In this document: positions 18,281 to 27,822 of the stretch, piece after piece | Layout of the letters: each line of letters begins with the position of its first letter | How positions within the stretch are numbered: position 1 is the first letter of the stretch | NCBI RefSeq assembly: GCF_014698755.1 | Contig: NZ_JACJTO010000037.1 | Span: forward strand, 1-44,201 | Source: Aphanizomenon flos-aquae FACHB-1287 | Lineage (GTDB): Bacteria; Cyanobacteriota; Cyanobacteriia; Cyanobacteriales; Nostocaceae | Length of the DNA: 44,201 bases | Direction: 5' to 3' | Made by a program: the position numbers and the translations under genes | The notes under the pieces: model-generated | What the model saw: the letters and a program-made list of their open reading frames with translations, nothing else | Databases searched by the model: none | Told to the model about the DNA's origin: nothing

Positions 18281-18778
18281 CTAATGTCTATCAACCTCAA
18301 CAGCTTCAGATTCAATTTTATTAACCTCTTCCCCGATTTGATAGGTAATTATTGCCTTTACTCGATCTTTTCCAGAATAGCCGATTTTATTAGTTAAATG
18401 AATATCAATTACCGAATTTTCTAAAGGTTTTAATTCAATCCGTTTCGGTTGAAAACTAAAAGATTGTAATTTACGATCAGAAACATTACGAACTTCAATC
18501 TTTTTAATGATCACCGTTTGATTTTTCATCTGATGATTTTCTAAGCTGACAAATACAGTCGCAAAACCAATATCGCGGTTAGGTTGGGGAGGAATACCTA
18601 AAGGTGGTAATTTATTTTCTTGAGACAGTAAAGAAACCTTAATCATAACTTTCTTATTAACAGCCTTTGACTGTAAGTGTGACGATGGTTGACTGTGAAA
18701 ATATCTAGGTAAATAATGACAACAATCCATCATACTATCAAAACTTAATAAACTAAACAACAATAATAATGGTTTCAT
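18281..18778 (-). CDS. Putative secreted protein of unknown function
   Basis: 165 aa from the ATG at 18778, chosen because AGAGG lies 8 nt upstream; a GTG (18787) and an ATG (18784) further up are alternatives. Seen: a hydrophobic N-terminus MKPLLLLFSLLSF that looks like a short signal peptide, with Cys19/Cys20 nearby, a Ser/His/Gln-rich linker, then a beta-rich domain with repeated strand patterns such as VIIKKIEVRNVSD and KAIITYQIGEEV, reminiscent of small immunoglobulin-like folds. No known motif is recognised. It lies 78 nt downstream of the calpain-like protease gene on the same strand and could be co-transcribed. Confidence 0.72.
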   Translation of the reverse strand: MKPLLLLFSLLSFDSMMDCCHYLPRYFHSQPSSHLQSKAVNKKVMIKVSLLSQENKLPPLGIPPQPNRDIGFATVFVSLENHQMKNQTVIIKKIEVRNVSDRKLQSFSFQPKRIELKPLENSVIDIHLTNKIGYSGKDRVKAIITYQIGEEVNKIESEAVEVDRH

Positions 18779-18864
18779 CCCCATCACCTCTAATTATTGA
18801 AATCATTATTAATTAAATAAACAGCAGTACAAATAATTAATATTCGTACTGCTGCCAATAATGT

Positions 18865-21759
18865 CTAGGTATTAGACCATACCATAACACCTCTCAAAGA
18901 GACTAATTGACTCCAGGTGACATCAACATCGCGGGTTCCCCAAGGATTCCGTAAATGGAAAGTTTGATTAGTAGCATTATAGGCAGTAATGGTATAAGCA
19001 TGATTATTAACAACCCCTAATGTATTACCAGCAGCATAATTAAACCCAACTGTTAAAATTTGATTAGAATTAACCAAATTAATCAGTTGAGCTTGAGTCA
19101 TATAAGCGGCATCAGCTGCTGAACTACCTAATCCCGCTACCTGACTAATCACTGAACCCATCCAACCACCTTCTATAGCTGCATAGGAGTTAGTAGAAGT
19201 GCTAGAACGACTCCAACCAGATTCAGCTAATTGGGCATAGGCTTTTTCTGCTAAAGCTACCCAAAGTTCATTAGTAGTGGAAGTATAAGAACTTCCACCC
19301 CAACCAGCATAAGCGGCCCTACCTGATAAATTAGTTGGTAAGTAACGATCTACTGTGACATAATCAGCAACGCCATTGCGATAAAAACGCACAGTGAAGG
19401 TATTATCACCATTGTCCGTAAACATATTTTGGATGTAATCAGGTTTTTCCTGGGCAATAGAAGCTAAGGTTGCTACATAATAACAGTCTCCCAGCGCTCC
19501 TTGGTCAATGTCATTAGCACTAAGTCCATTTTGGAACAGAGAACCACTAACATATTGATAGGAATAGCTGGAACTGGTCAAACCAGGACGATTATTTCCT
19601 AAGAACCACTTACCAATCAGATTTTCCATTTGGGTAGCATTACTACCTGCAGACAAGTTACCAAAACCGGAACGAGTGTTAGCAACGTCACTATTGGCAA
19701 TCTTATTAGATAAGACCTTCACGGAATCAGCCATAGTAAACAGGGTAGAGTTACTAACAAGAGTCCGTAAGTCAGTTAACTCATTGGCATCAATTACACT
19801 ACCATCTTTAGCATCACTGAAAATGGAAATCATATCATTGCGACTCAAATTACCATCAGCAGCTAAGGAACGGGTTAAAGTGATAATTTGAGCATCTTTG
19901 AGATTTTGATTATACCAATCTTCCGGTGTTGGATTTGGATTGGGTGTAATCTCAATCATGTTTAAAGACAAACTGTAGTTCGTGTCACCACTGGATTGAT
20001 ATACTCGGACAAAATAAGTACCTGTATTCAACAGACTGGCAATGGATTCAGAAGTAGTACCAGTTTTCGCAGAAGTGGTAATTACACCACCAGAACCATT
20101 AAGTAATTGAACATCCGCATTGGCGGTTAAGCCTGTTAAACTCAAAGTTAAGTTACTTTGGATGCCTACATTGAAACTATAATAATCGTTAGTATCAACA
20201 CTTCCTACCCAGTCACTAAAACTTTGAGTTCCTGTTAATGTTCCAACAGCACGGGCTGTACCTGTGTTATCTCCAGCATTATCAACAGGTGTAGCATTTA
20301 AAGACAAACTGTAGTTCGTGTCACCACTGGATTGATATACCCGCGCATAATAAGTACCTGTACTTAACAACCTGGTAATGGATTCAGAAGTAGTGCCAGT
20401 AGCAGCAGCAGTGGTAATTACAGTTCCAGAACTATTAAGTAATTCAACATCCGCATTGGCTGTTAAGCCTGTTAAACTCAAAGTCAAGTTACTTTGTGTT
20501 CCCACATTGAAACTATAGTAATCGTTAGTGTCAAGACTTCCTACCCAGTTACTAAAACTTTGAGTTGCTGTTAATGTCCCAACAGTACGGGCTGTAGCTG
20601 TGGTATTTCCGGCATTGTCAATAGGTGTAGCATTTAAAGACAAACTGTAGTTCGTGTCACCGCTAGACCGATATACCCGGACAAAATAAGTACCTGTATT
20701 CAACAGACTGGCAATGGATTCAGAAGTAGTGCCACTTTTCGCAGAAGTGGTAATTACACCACCAGAACCATTAAGTAATTGAACATCCGCATTGGCGGTT
20801 AAGCCTGTTAAACTCAAAGTTAAGTTACTTTGAATGCCTACATTGAAACTATAATAATCGTTAGTATCAACACTTCCTACCCAGTCACTAAAACTTTGAG
20901 TTGCTGTTAATGTTCCAACAGCACGGGCTGTACCTGTGTTATCTCCGGCATTATCAACAGGTGTAGCATTTAAAGACAAACTGTAGTTCGTGTCACCACT
21001 GGATTGATATACCCGCGCATAATAAGTACCTGTACTTAACAACCTGGTAATGGATTCAGAAGTAGTGCCAGTAGCAGCAGCAGTGGTAATTACAGTTCCA
21101 GAACTATTAAGTAATTCAACATCCGCATTGGCTGTTAAGCCTGTTAAACTCAAAGTTAAGTTACTTTGTGTTCCCACATTGAAACTATAATAATCGTTAG
21201 TATCAACACTTCCTACCCAGTCACTAAAACTTTGAGTTGCTGTTAATGTCCCAACAGCACGGGCTGTAGCTGTGGTATTTCCGGCATTGTCAATAGGTGT
21301 AGCATTTAAAGACAAACTGTAGTTCGTGTCACCGCTAGACCGATATACTCGGACAAAATAATTACCTGTATTCAACAGACTGGCAATGGATTCAGAAGTA
21401 GTGCCACTTTTCGCAGAAGTGGTAATTACACCACCAGAACCATTAAGTAATTGAACATCCGCATTGGCGGTTAAGCCTGTTAAACTCAAAGTTAAGTTAC
21501 TTTGAATGCCTACATTGAAACTATAATAATCGTTAGTATCAACACTTCCTACCCAGTCACTAAAACTTTGAGTTGCTGTTAATGTCCCAACAGAACGGGC
21601 TGTAGCTAGGGTATTTCCCGCATTGTCAACAGGTGTATTTAATGATGGAAGTTGCTGTAAACTAGACACTGTTGGACTGGAACTTAAATGGTCTTTATCC
21701 AGGTAAGTTGAGAAATTACCCAACCCTGATAAAGATGAATCAAAAGAGTTATCAAACAT
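18865..21759 (-). CDS. Calpain-like (family C2) cysteine protease with five PPC-type repeats
   Basis: 964 aa. Seen: a 43-residue leader, five consecutive 112-residue repeats (44-about 600) each starting [VI]DNAG and containing DTNDYYSFNVG, the hallmark of pre-peptidase C-terminal (PPC) beta domains; a linker with an Asp-rich EF-hand-like stretch (DAKDGSVIDANEL); and a C-terminal calpain-type domain with Cys759 (LGDCYY), His920 (NNHAYT) and Asn938 (RNPWG) as the catalytic triad. There is no cleavable signal peptide, so export, if any, would be by a leaderless route such as type I secretion. PPC domains usually bind polysaccharide or are removed during maturation. Substrate unknown. Repeats alternate in two subtypes. 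Confidence 0.92.
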   Translation of the reverse strand: MFDNSFDSSLSGLGNFSTYLDKDHLSSSPTVSSLQQLPSLNTPVDNAGNTLATARSVGTLTATQSFSDWVGSVDTNDYYSFNVGIQSNLTLSLTGLTANADVQLLNGSGGVITTSAKSGTTSESIASLLNTGNYFVRVYRSSGDTNYSLSLNATPIDNAGNTTATARAVGTLTATQSFSDWVGSVDTNDYYSFNVGTQSNLTLSLTGLTANADVELLNSSGTVITTAAATGTTSESITRLLSTGTYYARVYQSSGDTNYSLSLNATPVDNAGDNTGTARAVGTLTATQSFSDWVGSVDTNDYYSFNVGIQSNLTLSLTGLTANADVQLLNGSGGVITTSAKSGTTSESIASLLNTGTYFVRVYRSSGDTNYSLSLNATPIDNAGNTTATARTVGTLTATQSFSNWVGSLDTNDYYSFNVGTQSNLTLSLTGLTANADVELLNSSGTVITTAAATGTTSESITRLLSTGTYYARVYQSSGDTNYSLSLNATPVDNAGDNTGTARAVGTLTGTQSFSDWVGSVDTNDYYSFNVGIQSNLTLSLTGLTANADVQLLNGSGGVITTSAKTGTTSESIASLLNTGTYFVRVYQSSGDTNYSLSLNMIEITPNPNPTPEDWYNQNLKDAQIITLTRSLAADGNLSRNDMISIFSDAKDGSVIDANELTDLRTLVSNSTLFTMADSVKVLSNKIANSDVANTRSGFGNLSAGSNATQMENLIGKWFLGNNRPGLTSSSYSYQYVSGSLFQNGLSANDIDQGALGDCYYVATLASIAQEKPDYIQNMFTDNGDNTFTVRFYRNGVADYVTVDRYLPTNLSGRAAYAGWGGSSYTSTTNELWVALAEKAYAQLAESGWSRSSTSTNSYAAIEGGWMGSVISQVAGLGSSAADAAYMTQAQLINLVNSNQILTVGFNYAAGNTLGVVNNHAYTITAYNATNQTFHLRNPWGTRDVDVTWSQLVSLRGVMVWSNT
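19963..21630. repeat. Five 336-bp in-frame repeats in A-B-A-B-A order
   Basis: Boundaries are about 21630-21295 (A), 21294-20959 (B), 20958-20623 (A), 20622-20287 (B) and 20286-19963 (A). Type A encodes VQLLNGSGGVITTSAK and FVRVY; type B encodes VELLNSSGTVITTAAA and YARVY. Same-type units are almost identical at the DNA level, so the array grew by duplication of a 672-bp A-B module. Confidence 0.93.
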
Positions 21760-22247
21760 AATGCACTCCTAAATCATTTATGAAAATGTAGATTTGTATA
21801 GGATAGGGAATGCTGACTGACAATGCTTATCCTCAGCTATTCGGTATTGTTTCCACAAAAATCAGATCTGAATCTCTTTAAATCAACAAAATGAAAATAT
21901 TGACACTAGTTCAACCCATATCAGGGTCGGTTGTGTCAGAATTTTTAAGATTCAAAGAAATTGTTACGTCATAAATATAAAATAATTTATATTACACTCA
22001 TATTGCCACGGTATAATAAAAGTATTTTTAATTATTTTATACTTTAGCTTGCGTTAATTACGAATAAATGACATGAAAGCCTTGATTTACCCTAGGTATA
22101 TAGGATTCAACACTTGTGAGAATAAGTATATGCAACCATTCTTTATTATTCGCAAAATCAAGAAACTGTCAGCACTTACATAAAAAACTGAATAGAACAT
22201 GGTCATAAAAACTAACTCAGAATTTCCAGACAAGCGAAAAAGCCAGT
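21760..22247. other. 488-bp spacer between the calpain-like gene and a decayed gene
   Basis: AT-rich, no convincing open frame. It should hold the minus-strand promoter of the protease gene; no box pair stands out. A 23-codon frame at 22199-22270 overlaps the DUF5615 pseudogene and is not credible on its own. Confidence 0.5.
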
Positions 22248-22552
22248 ATGACCTTAAAATATTTAATTAATGAAAATGTTAATCCTCTATATCCAAATCA
22301 AATTAGATTACGAGAACCTGATATTTTGATTAAGGTAATAGGAGAAGCAAATATACCCTCAAAAGGTACATTAGATACGGAAATTTTTTGTTGGTGTGAG
22401 AAAAATAATTTTGTATTAGTGATACACTAGTTATTTTAATCCTGAATCCAAATTTAAGTATTGGTGAAAATATAGAAAAATTAATATTAGTTGCTTTGGC
22501 CTCAGAAGACAATGAATATCAAGATAGAATAATTTATTTATCCTTACCATAA
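22248..22552 (+). pseudogene. DUF5615-type PIN-like protein, disrupted
   Basis: The first part reads MTLKYLINENVNPLYPNQ and continues to FCWCEKNNFVLV before a stop near 22428; the C-terminal part is in another frame and reads ILNPNLSIGENIEKL to DNEYQDRIIYLSLP, ending at the TAA at 22550-22552. This is the start and end of a cyanobacterial DUF5615-type (PIN-like, often toxin-like) protein with the middle, including the segment after the FVLV strand, deleted. The combined length is about 100 codons against roughly 120-130 in intact relatives. No intact antitoxin partner is visible. Confidence 0.72.
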
Positions 22553-22821
22553 AAATAACTCAATTGGTAATTTAGCTTGGGGTGACCATTCCTTTTTTGG
22601 GAATTACCATACAGCTAATTACATCTTAATTGATTGATGAACTATTATGAAATCGTTCAGCAAAAATATAGCTGAGATGACAAACCCAGATATAAAGCCC
22701 TTTGTACAGCTAACTTAGGAAATTTTGCTTTATGTTTGTTCATAACACAAGCCGTCCAGACTGCATAAATGTTAGGATTGCCACAGAGTGAGAAACGCGT
22801 AAGAGAAGGAAAAAAAACTGA

Positions 22822-24978
22822 ATGGCAGAATTTGAAAAGTCAATATCCTTTGACGGACGGGATATTCGACTGACGGTTGGCCTACTAGCCCCCCAAGCAG
22901 GTGGGTCGGTTTTGATACAATCAGGAGATACAACAGTTTTAGTAACGGCTACAAGGTCAGCAGCGCGGGAAGGCATTGATTTTTTGCCACTGACCGTAGA
23001 TTACGAAGAAAGATTGTATGCAGCGGGAAGAATTCCGGGAGGAATTATGCGGCGAGAAGGTCGTCCGCCGGAAAAGGCAATTCTTACCAGTCGTCTGATT
23101 GACCGTCCACTCCGTCCTTTATTCCCCTCATGGTTGCGGGATGATTTGCAAATTGTGGCCTTAACTATGTCCATGGATGAGCAAGTTCCCCCCGATGTGT
23201 TAGCAGTAACAGGTGCTTCAATTGCCACACTAATTGCCCAAATTCCCTTTAATGGACCAATGGCCGCTGTGCGGGTAGGCTTAGTGGGTGATGATTTTAT
23301 TATTAACCCGACCTACGCAGAAATTGAAGCGGGAGATTTGGATTTAATTGTCGCCGGTTCACCAGATGGGGTGATCATGGTAGAAGCCGGTGCAAATCAA
23401 TTGCCAGAGCGAGATATTATTGAAGCCATTGATTTTGGCTATGAAGCCGTGCGGGATTTAATTCAAGCCCAGTTAGATTTGCTGGATGAATTAGGGCTAA
23501 AACTCGTCCAAGAAACACCACCCGAACCTGATCAGACCTTAGAAAATTATATCCGCGATCGCGCTAATCAAGAGATCAAAAAAATATTAGCGCAATTTGA
23601 GTTAACTAAAACTGATCGTGATATCGCTTTAGATGCGGTTAAAGATAGTATTTCTGATGAAATCAAAGCTTTACCAGAAGAAGACCCCATTCGTATCGCT
23701 GCAACAGCAGACTCTAAAGCCCTTAGTAATACCTTCAAAAGCATTACTAAATACTTCATGCGTCTGCAAATTATCGAAGATAATGTCCGCGTTGATGGTC
23801 GCAAACTTGATGAAGTCCGTCCCATATCTTGTCGAGTTGGTATAATACCCAAACGAGTCCATGGTAGCGGTTTATTTAACCGGGGACTAACTCAAGTATT
23901 ATCAATGTGTACCTTGGGAACTCCCGGAGATGCTCAAAACCTTAACGACGACTTGCAACTAGACCAAGCCAAACGTTATCTACATCACTATAACTTCCCA
24001 CCCTTCTCCGTAGGCGAAACCAAACCCCTCCGCGCCCCCGGTAGAAGAGAAATCGGACATGGTGCATTAGCAGAAAGAGCATTGTTACCCGTATTACCAC
24101 CTAAAGATAAATTTCCCTACGTTATTCGCGTAGTTTCGGAAGTGCTATCTTCTAACGGTTCCACTTCCATGGGTTCTGTTTGTGGTTCTAGTTTATCCCT
24201 AATGGATGCCGGTGTACCAATTACTAAACCCGTCAGCGGAGCGGCTATGGGCTTAATTAAGGAAGGGGACGAAGTGCGAATCCTTACCGATATTCAAGGC
24301 ATTGAAGACTTTTTAGGTGATATGGACTTCAAAGTTGCTGGTACTGATACTGGGATTACCGCTTTACAGATGGATATGAAAATATCTGGTTTGTCTTTAG
24401 AAGTCATCGCCGACGCTGTCAACCAAGCCCGACCCGCCCGGTTACACATTCTGGAAAAAATGCTCCAGACTATTGATACCCCCAGGGAAGAAACTTCGCC
24501 CTATGCCCCCCGCCTGTTGACAATTAAGATCGATCCTGACATGATTGGTTTAGTCATTGGGCCTGGTGGTAAAACCATTAAGGGCATTACTGAAGAAACT
24601 GGCGCAAAAATTGACATCCAGGATGATGGTACTGTCACTATTTCCGCAGTTGATGAAAATAGGGCTAAGAAGGCGCGGAACATTGTTCAAGGCATGACTC
24701 GTAAACTCCATGAAGGTGATGTTTATATTGGTCGTGTAACGCGAATTATACCTATTGGTGCTTTTGTGGAATTTTTGCCCGGAAAAGAAGGCATGATTCA
24801 TATCTCTCAACTGGCTGACTACCGCGTTGGTAAGGTTGAAGATGAAGTCGGTGTTGGTGATGAAGTGATTGTCAAAGTGCGAGAAATTGATAATAAAGGT
24901 CGAATTAACCTCACACGATTGGGTATTCACCCAGACCAAGCAGCAGCAGCACGAGAAGCAGCAGCGGTAAACAATTAA
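22822..24978 (+). CDS. pnp: Polyribonucleotide nucleotidyltransferase (PNPase)
   Basis: 718 aa, the normal length. It degrades RNA 3' to 5' by phosphorolysis and can add 3' tails, which in cyanobacteria replaces poly(A) polymerase activity. Seen: first RNase PH domain ([20 protein letters not shown] onwards), all-helical linker near 240-320, second RNase PH domain with the active-site segment [17 protein letters not shown], a KH domain with [11 protein letters not shown] near 578-588, and an S1 domain from about 632 ([28 protein letters not shown]). GAAGGA precedes the ATG by about 11 nt. It is followed by a strong stem-loop at 25021-25061, so it is probably monocistronic. Confidence 0.98.
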   Translation: MAEFEKSISFDGRDIRLTVGLLAPQAGGSVLIQSGDTTVLVTATRSAAREGIDFLPLTVDYEERLYAAGRIPGGIMRREGRPPEKAILTSRLIDRPLRPLFPSWLRDDLQIVALTMSMDEQVPPDVLAVTGASIATLIAQIPFNGPMAAVRVGLVGDDFIINPTYAEIEAGDLDLIVAGSPDGVIMVEAGANQLPERDIIEAIDFGYEAVRDLIQAQLDLLDELGLKLVQETPPEPDQTLENYIRDRANQEIKKILAQFELTKTDRDIALDAVKDSISDEIKALPEEDPIRIAATADSKALSNTFKSITKYFMRLQIIEDNVRVDGRKLDEVRPISCRVGIIPKRVHGSGLFNRGLTQVLSMCTLGTPGDAQNLNDDLQLDQAKRYLHHYNFPPFSVGETKPLRAPGRREIGHGALAERALLPVLPPKDKFPYVIRVVSEVLSSNGSTSMGSVCGSSLSLMDAGVPITKPVSGAAMGLIKEGDEVRILTDIQGIEDFLGDMDFKVAGTDTGITALQMDMKISGLSLEVIADAVNQARPARLHILEKMLQTIDTPREETSPYAPRLLTIKIDPDMIGLVIGPGGKTIKGITEETGAKIDIQDDGTVTISAVDENRAKKARNIVQGMTRKLHEGDVYIGRVTRIIPIGAFVEFLPGKEGMIHISQLADYRVGKVEDEVGVGDEVIVKVREIDNKGRINLTRLGIHPDQAAAAREAAAVNN

Positions 24979-25020
24979 ATCCCTAATTGGATTTTAGATT
25001 AAGGGCTAATCACAAATCTA

Positions 25021-25061
25021 AAATCCGCGATGCCTACCAGTAAGGCATCGCCGTCGGATTT
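25021..25061. terminator. Stem-loop after pnp, probable terminator
   Basis: GCGATGCCT (25027-25035) pairs perfectly with AGGCATCGC (25043-25051); flanking AAATCC (25021-25026) and GGATTT (25056-25061) extend the stem past a 4-nt bulge, followed by TCTATTATT. It lies 42 nt after the pnp stop. Confidence 0.65.
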
Positions 25062-25151
25062 TCTATTATTAAGCCCTGCACCCCTACTGGCCCCTTTCTA
25101 TTAGGCTATCAGCAAACCTCTAATTTAAAGTTTGCCGCCCCTAAATTCTGG

Positions 25152-25181
25152 TTGACATTAGACTTTTTAGTGCGATATAAT
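25152..25181 (+). promoter_or_regulatory. Perfect-consensus sigma70-type promoter
   Basis: TTGACA (25152-25157) and TATAAT (25176-25181) with an 18-nt spacer. Transcription would start near 25188, giving a leader of about 120 nt before the small basic protein at 25308. The leader contains TATTGAT (about 25200) and ATCAATA (about 25230), which can pair. Confidence 0.75.
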
Positions 25182-25307
25182 GATATGCTATTTAAAGTGT
25201 ATTGATTGCTGCACTAGGCTAAAAAAGTATATCAATAATATCGGTAGCTGATATGGCCTAAGTAATGCCTAGATGCCAATTTTTTGTTGTTTATTAATGA
25301 GGTGAAT

Positions 25308-25478
25308 ATGGCAAAGCGCCGTAACCCAAAGAAAGAGAAGGCGCTACGAAACCAGGCTTACGCCAGAAAGTTTCGTAAACGGACTACAACAGGTAGAATG
25401 GGCAGAAGATTCCAACAAAGACCGCCCAATAGTGAAGAGGAAGACACAGGGGCAGCAGCCATGGACGCTGCTGATTAA
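25308..25478 (+). CDS. Small highly basic cyanobacterial protein, function unknown
   Basis: 56 aa. The frame is open from 25284, but the ATG at 25308 follows GAGGTGAAT and gives the clean start MAKRRNPKKEKALRNQAYA. Residues 1-41 are rich in Lys/Arg with few hydrophobics, like a ribosomal or nucleic-acid-binding tail; the last 15 residues are acidic and Ala-rich. It has a consensus promoter and its own leader, so it is probably well expressed. I believe it is a conserved cyanobacterial small protein but know no function. Binding to RNA or the ribosome is a guess from charge. Confidence 0.82.
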   Translation: MAKRRNPKKEKALRNQAYARKFRKRTTTGRMGRRFQQRPPNSEEEDTGAAAMDAAD

Positions 25479-25639
25479 TGTATACTTAAAATGGCTTAAC
25501 CGTTGGATTCTACGGGTAAGGATTTGGCAATGCTAAACCCTTACAAGTCTAGGTTTTTGATAATCTTGTAAAAGTTCAAATCTCAGCCGTCACAAGTATA
25601 TCTGGTTAAATTTTACTCTTTCATATTTTTAATTTTTAG

Positions 25640-25657
25640 GGTGTACATGAGTACACC
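25640..25657. terminator. Short perfect hairpin, candidate terminator
   Basis: GGTGTAC (25640-25646) and GTACACC (25651-25657) around a 4-nt loop, followed by TTTACTTGTTT. It could terminate the small basic protein's transcript 160 nt downstream of its stop, or belong to the adjacent insertion-sequence remnant. Confidence 0.45.
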
Positions 25658-25674
25658 TTTACTTGTTTCCAGTT

Positions 25675-25850
25675 TTGACATACTCGCCGACCTGAAGGTG
25701 CGGTGATTCTTGACACTTCAATGAAACACGCCACAAGTGGTCTTATCGTCCCTCCATGTCCGTTTAAAGTCTCCCAATGCCCTGTGGCGACTATGACCAA
25801 ATTTTAACATAAAGCCGTCCTAGAAGGACGGGGCTTGTGTCGCGTCTTTT
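25675..25850 (-). mobile_element. IS200/IS605-type remnant (tnpB C-terminal relic with end hairpins)
   Basis: Two imperfect palindromes bracket the segment: CCGACCTGAAGGTGCGG (25687-25703) and AAGCCGTCCTAGAAGGACGG with a GGCTT extension (25812-25836). On the minus strand the stretch between them reads VATGHWETLNGHGGTIRPL and onward, the kind of tail seen after the zinc finger in cyanobacterial TnpB proteins, with an in-frame stop (TAA) just upstream of the fragment. It looks like an internally deleted, non-autonomous element. Exact ends are uncertain. The rest of 25479-26079 shows no gene. Confidence 0.55.
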
Positions 25851-26040
25851 CGGTCAGTTGTTGAAGAATTAAGATTTCTATACCAATAATAAAAATGGTT
25901 CTAGGAAATAAAAGAGAGTTTGAAAAGATTATTGCCAGCAGCAAAAGAGTTTAATTAGTTGGGTTTTGTTACCTCAACCCAACACACCATATACAGCGTT
26001 TTCCGCTTCTAAACAGGATGATACAATAAAGAAGAAATTA

Positions 26041-26070
26041 CCCTCACTCTATGCGATTGTTAGAGAGGGG
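26041..26070 (-). terminator. Candidate terminator of argH
   Basis: On the minus strand CCCCTCTCTA and TAGAGTGAGGG form a stem with one bulge, starting about 10 nt after the argH stop and followed by TAATTTCTTCTTT. Confidence 0.45.
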
Positions 26071-26079
26071 TAGAGAAAC

Positions 26080-27465
26080 CTATATATTAATTTGAATACG
26101 GGCATTGACAAGAGCCTGTCTAACTTGTTCAAATCCTGTACCTCCATAGCTATTGCGGGCTGCAACTACTTGGCGTGGAGTTATGGCTTCATAAATGTCG
26201 GAAGCAAATGCGGGATGGATTTGTTGCCATTCTTCTATCTGCAAATCTTTAAGTAGTTTACCACCAGCAATACTGGTTTTCACGACTTTACCCACAATAT
26301 TATAAGCTTCTCGGAACGGTACACCCCGGGCTGCAAGATAATCAGCGACATCAGTAGCGTTAGAAAAATCTTCTGTAACTGCTGTTGCTAATCGCTGATA
26401 ACGAAATTCTAAACCTTCTTGCAGTAAAATTGTCATTGCCTCTAAACAGGCTTTGACCGTATTCACGCTATCAAATATGCCTTCTTTGTCTTCCTGGAGG
26501 TCTTTGTTATAAGCCAGGGGTAAACCCTTCATAATTACTAACATGGCTTGTAGATGACCAAAGACTCGCCCCGTTTTGCCGCGCACTAATTCTGGTACGT
26601 CGGGGTTTTTCTTTTGGGGCATAATGCTAGAACCTGTGGCACAGCTATCTTTGAGGGTGACAAAGCGAAATTCCTCCGAAGCCCATAGAATTACCTCTTC
26701 TGACAGACGGCTGAGATGAACCATGATAATACTAGCAGCACAGAGAAATTCTATGGCAAAGTCCCGATCGCTCACGCCGTCCAAGCTGTTAGCATAAACA
26801 TTGTCAAAATGTAATAAACTAGCTGTATAGTGGCGGTCAATGGGAAAAGTTGTTCCCGCTAAAGCCCCACAACCCAAAGGAGAGATATTCACTCGGCTAT
26901 AAACATCTTCCAAGCGTTCCCAGTCTCGTTGTGCCATTTGAAAGTATGCCAGCAAATGATGCGCTAAACTGACAGGTTGAGCCCGTTGAAGGTGGGTATA
27001 GCCAGGAATCAGGGTTTCTACATTTTTTTCGGCTATATCCAGTAGAACCCCTTGAAAATCCCGTAATTGCTGGCGAATTTGTTGGATTTGATCCCGGAGA
27101 TACAATCTCGTATCCGTACCTACTTGGTCATTGCGAGAACGGGCTGTGTGTAGCTTTTTACCTACATCCCCAACAATTTCCGTTAGTCGCTTTTCTACGG
27201 CAAAATGCACATCTTCAGCATCAATACCAGGCCGGAATTGCCCTTGGTGATATTCTTGACGAACTTGTTCTAAACCATTACACAGTGCTTCCCCTTCTAA
27301 ATGGGTAATTATCCCCGTGTGAGCCAACATTTTCGCGTGAGCTTGAGAACCAGTAATGTCGTATTCAATGAGTTCAATATCAAAACTTATACTGGCATTA
27401 AAGCGAGCGATCGCTGGATGCAACGCGGACTCAAACCGCTGACTCCAAGTTTGTTTTTCTGTCAT
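26080..27465 (-). CDS. argH: Argininosuccinate lyase
   Basis: 461 aa, full length. Last step of arginine synthesis: argininosuccinate to arginine plus fumarate. Seen: the fumarase/aspartase superfamily signature [11 protein letters not shown] near residue 280 carrying the catalytic serine loop, [12 protein letters not shown] near 107, [13 protein letters not shown] near 160. N-terminal [12 protein letters not shown] is a normal family start. It is transcribed alone: the next minus-strand gene upstream is 88 nt away and encodes an unrelated small membrane protein. Arginine made here feeds cyanophycin made by the cphA product in the same window. Confidence 0.97.
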   Translation of the reverse strand: MTEKQTWSQRFESALHPAIARFNASISFDIELIEYDITGSQAHAKMLAHTGIITHLEGEALCNGLEQVRQEYHQGQFRPGIDAEDVHFAVEKRLTEIVGDVGKKLHTARSRNDQVGTDTRLYLRDQIQQIRQQLRDFQGVLLDIAEKNVETLIPGYTHLQRAQPVSLAHHLLAYFQMAQRDWERLEDVYSRVNISPLGCGALAGTTFPIDRHYTASLLHFDNVYANSLDGVSDRDFAIEFLCAASIIMVHLSRLSEEVILWASEEFRFVTLKDSCATGSSIMPQKKNPDVPELVRGKTGRVFGHLQAMLVIMKGLPLAYNKDLQEDKEGIFDSVNTVKACLEAMTILLQEGLEFRYQRLATAVTEDFSNATDVADYLAARGVPFREAYNIVGKVVKTSIAGGKLLKDLQIEEWQQIHPAFASDIYEAITPRQVVAARNSYGGTGFEQVRQALVNARIQINI

Positions 27466-27553
27466 AAATAAATCTGAAGGGAGAGGCAGAAATTATATCT
27501 AGATGTTAGATCTTGAATAATTATCAGTCCAAAATCTCAAATCTTAAATAAAT

Positions 27554-27766
27554 TTAACCGTAACTGGTTAAACTCTTGAACAGATAGCCAATAATAACAC
27601 CAATCGACAGTGCCCACACTTGGCCACTTGTGACAAAGTTATTCCAAGCAGTTCGTATTTGACCTAAAACGTCTGCATCTCTAACGTTACCAACATCAGC
27701 CAGAAAAGTCATATGTTCGTGTAAATTTCCTAGCAGTGGAAGTAGGGAATCATTTAAGTGTTCCAT
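27554..27766 (-). CDS. Small single-TM protein, function unknown
   Basis: 70 aa. Seen: a hydrophilic N-terminal half (MEHLNDSLLPLLGNLHEHM) and one transmembrane helix at about 49-66 (VWALSIGVIIGYLFKSL). Size and layout recall small thylakoid or photosystem-associated subunits, but no such family is recognised. It sits between argH and larB on the same strand with 88- and 56-nt gaps, so shared transcription with larB is possible. Confidence 0.7.
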   Translation of the reverse strand: MEHLNDSLLPLLGNLHEHMTFLADVGNVRDADVLGQIRTAWNNFVTSGQVWALSIGVIIGYLFKSLTSYG

Positions 27767-27822
27767 AAAAGAGTGAAATCAGATAAACAACGGTCGTAAG
27801 TAATTTTTACTTTTACATCTTA

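Noticed and set aside
24550-24939. 129-codon minus-strand open frame opposite pnp
   Set aside because: Antisense to the conserved KH/S1 region, no ribosome binding site and no recognisable domain.
25501-25610. Possible tRNA, from a GTTCAAATC-like T-loop at about 25576
   Set aside because: No pairing T stem, no acceptor stem and no anticodon arm could be drawn around it.
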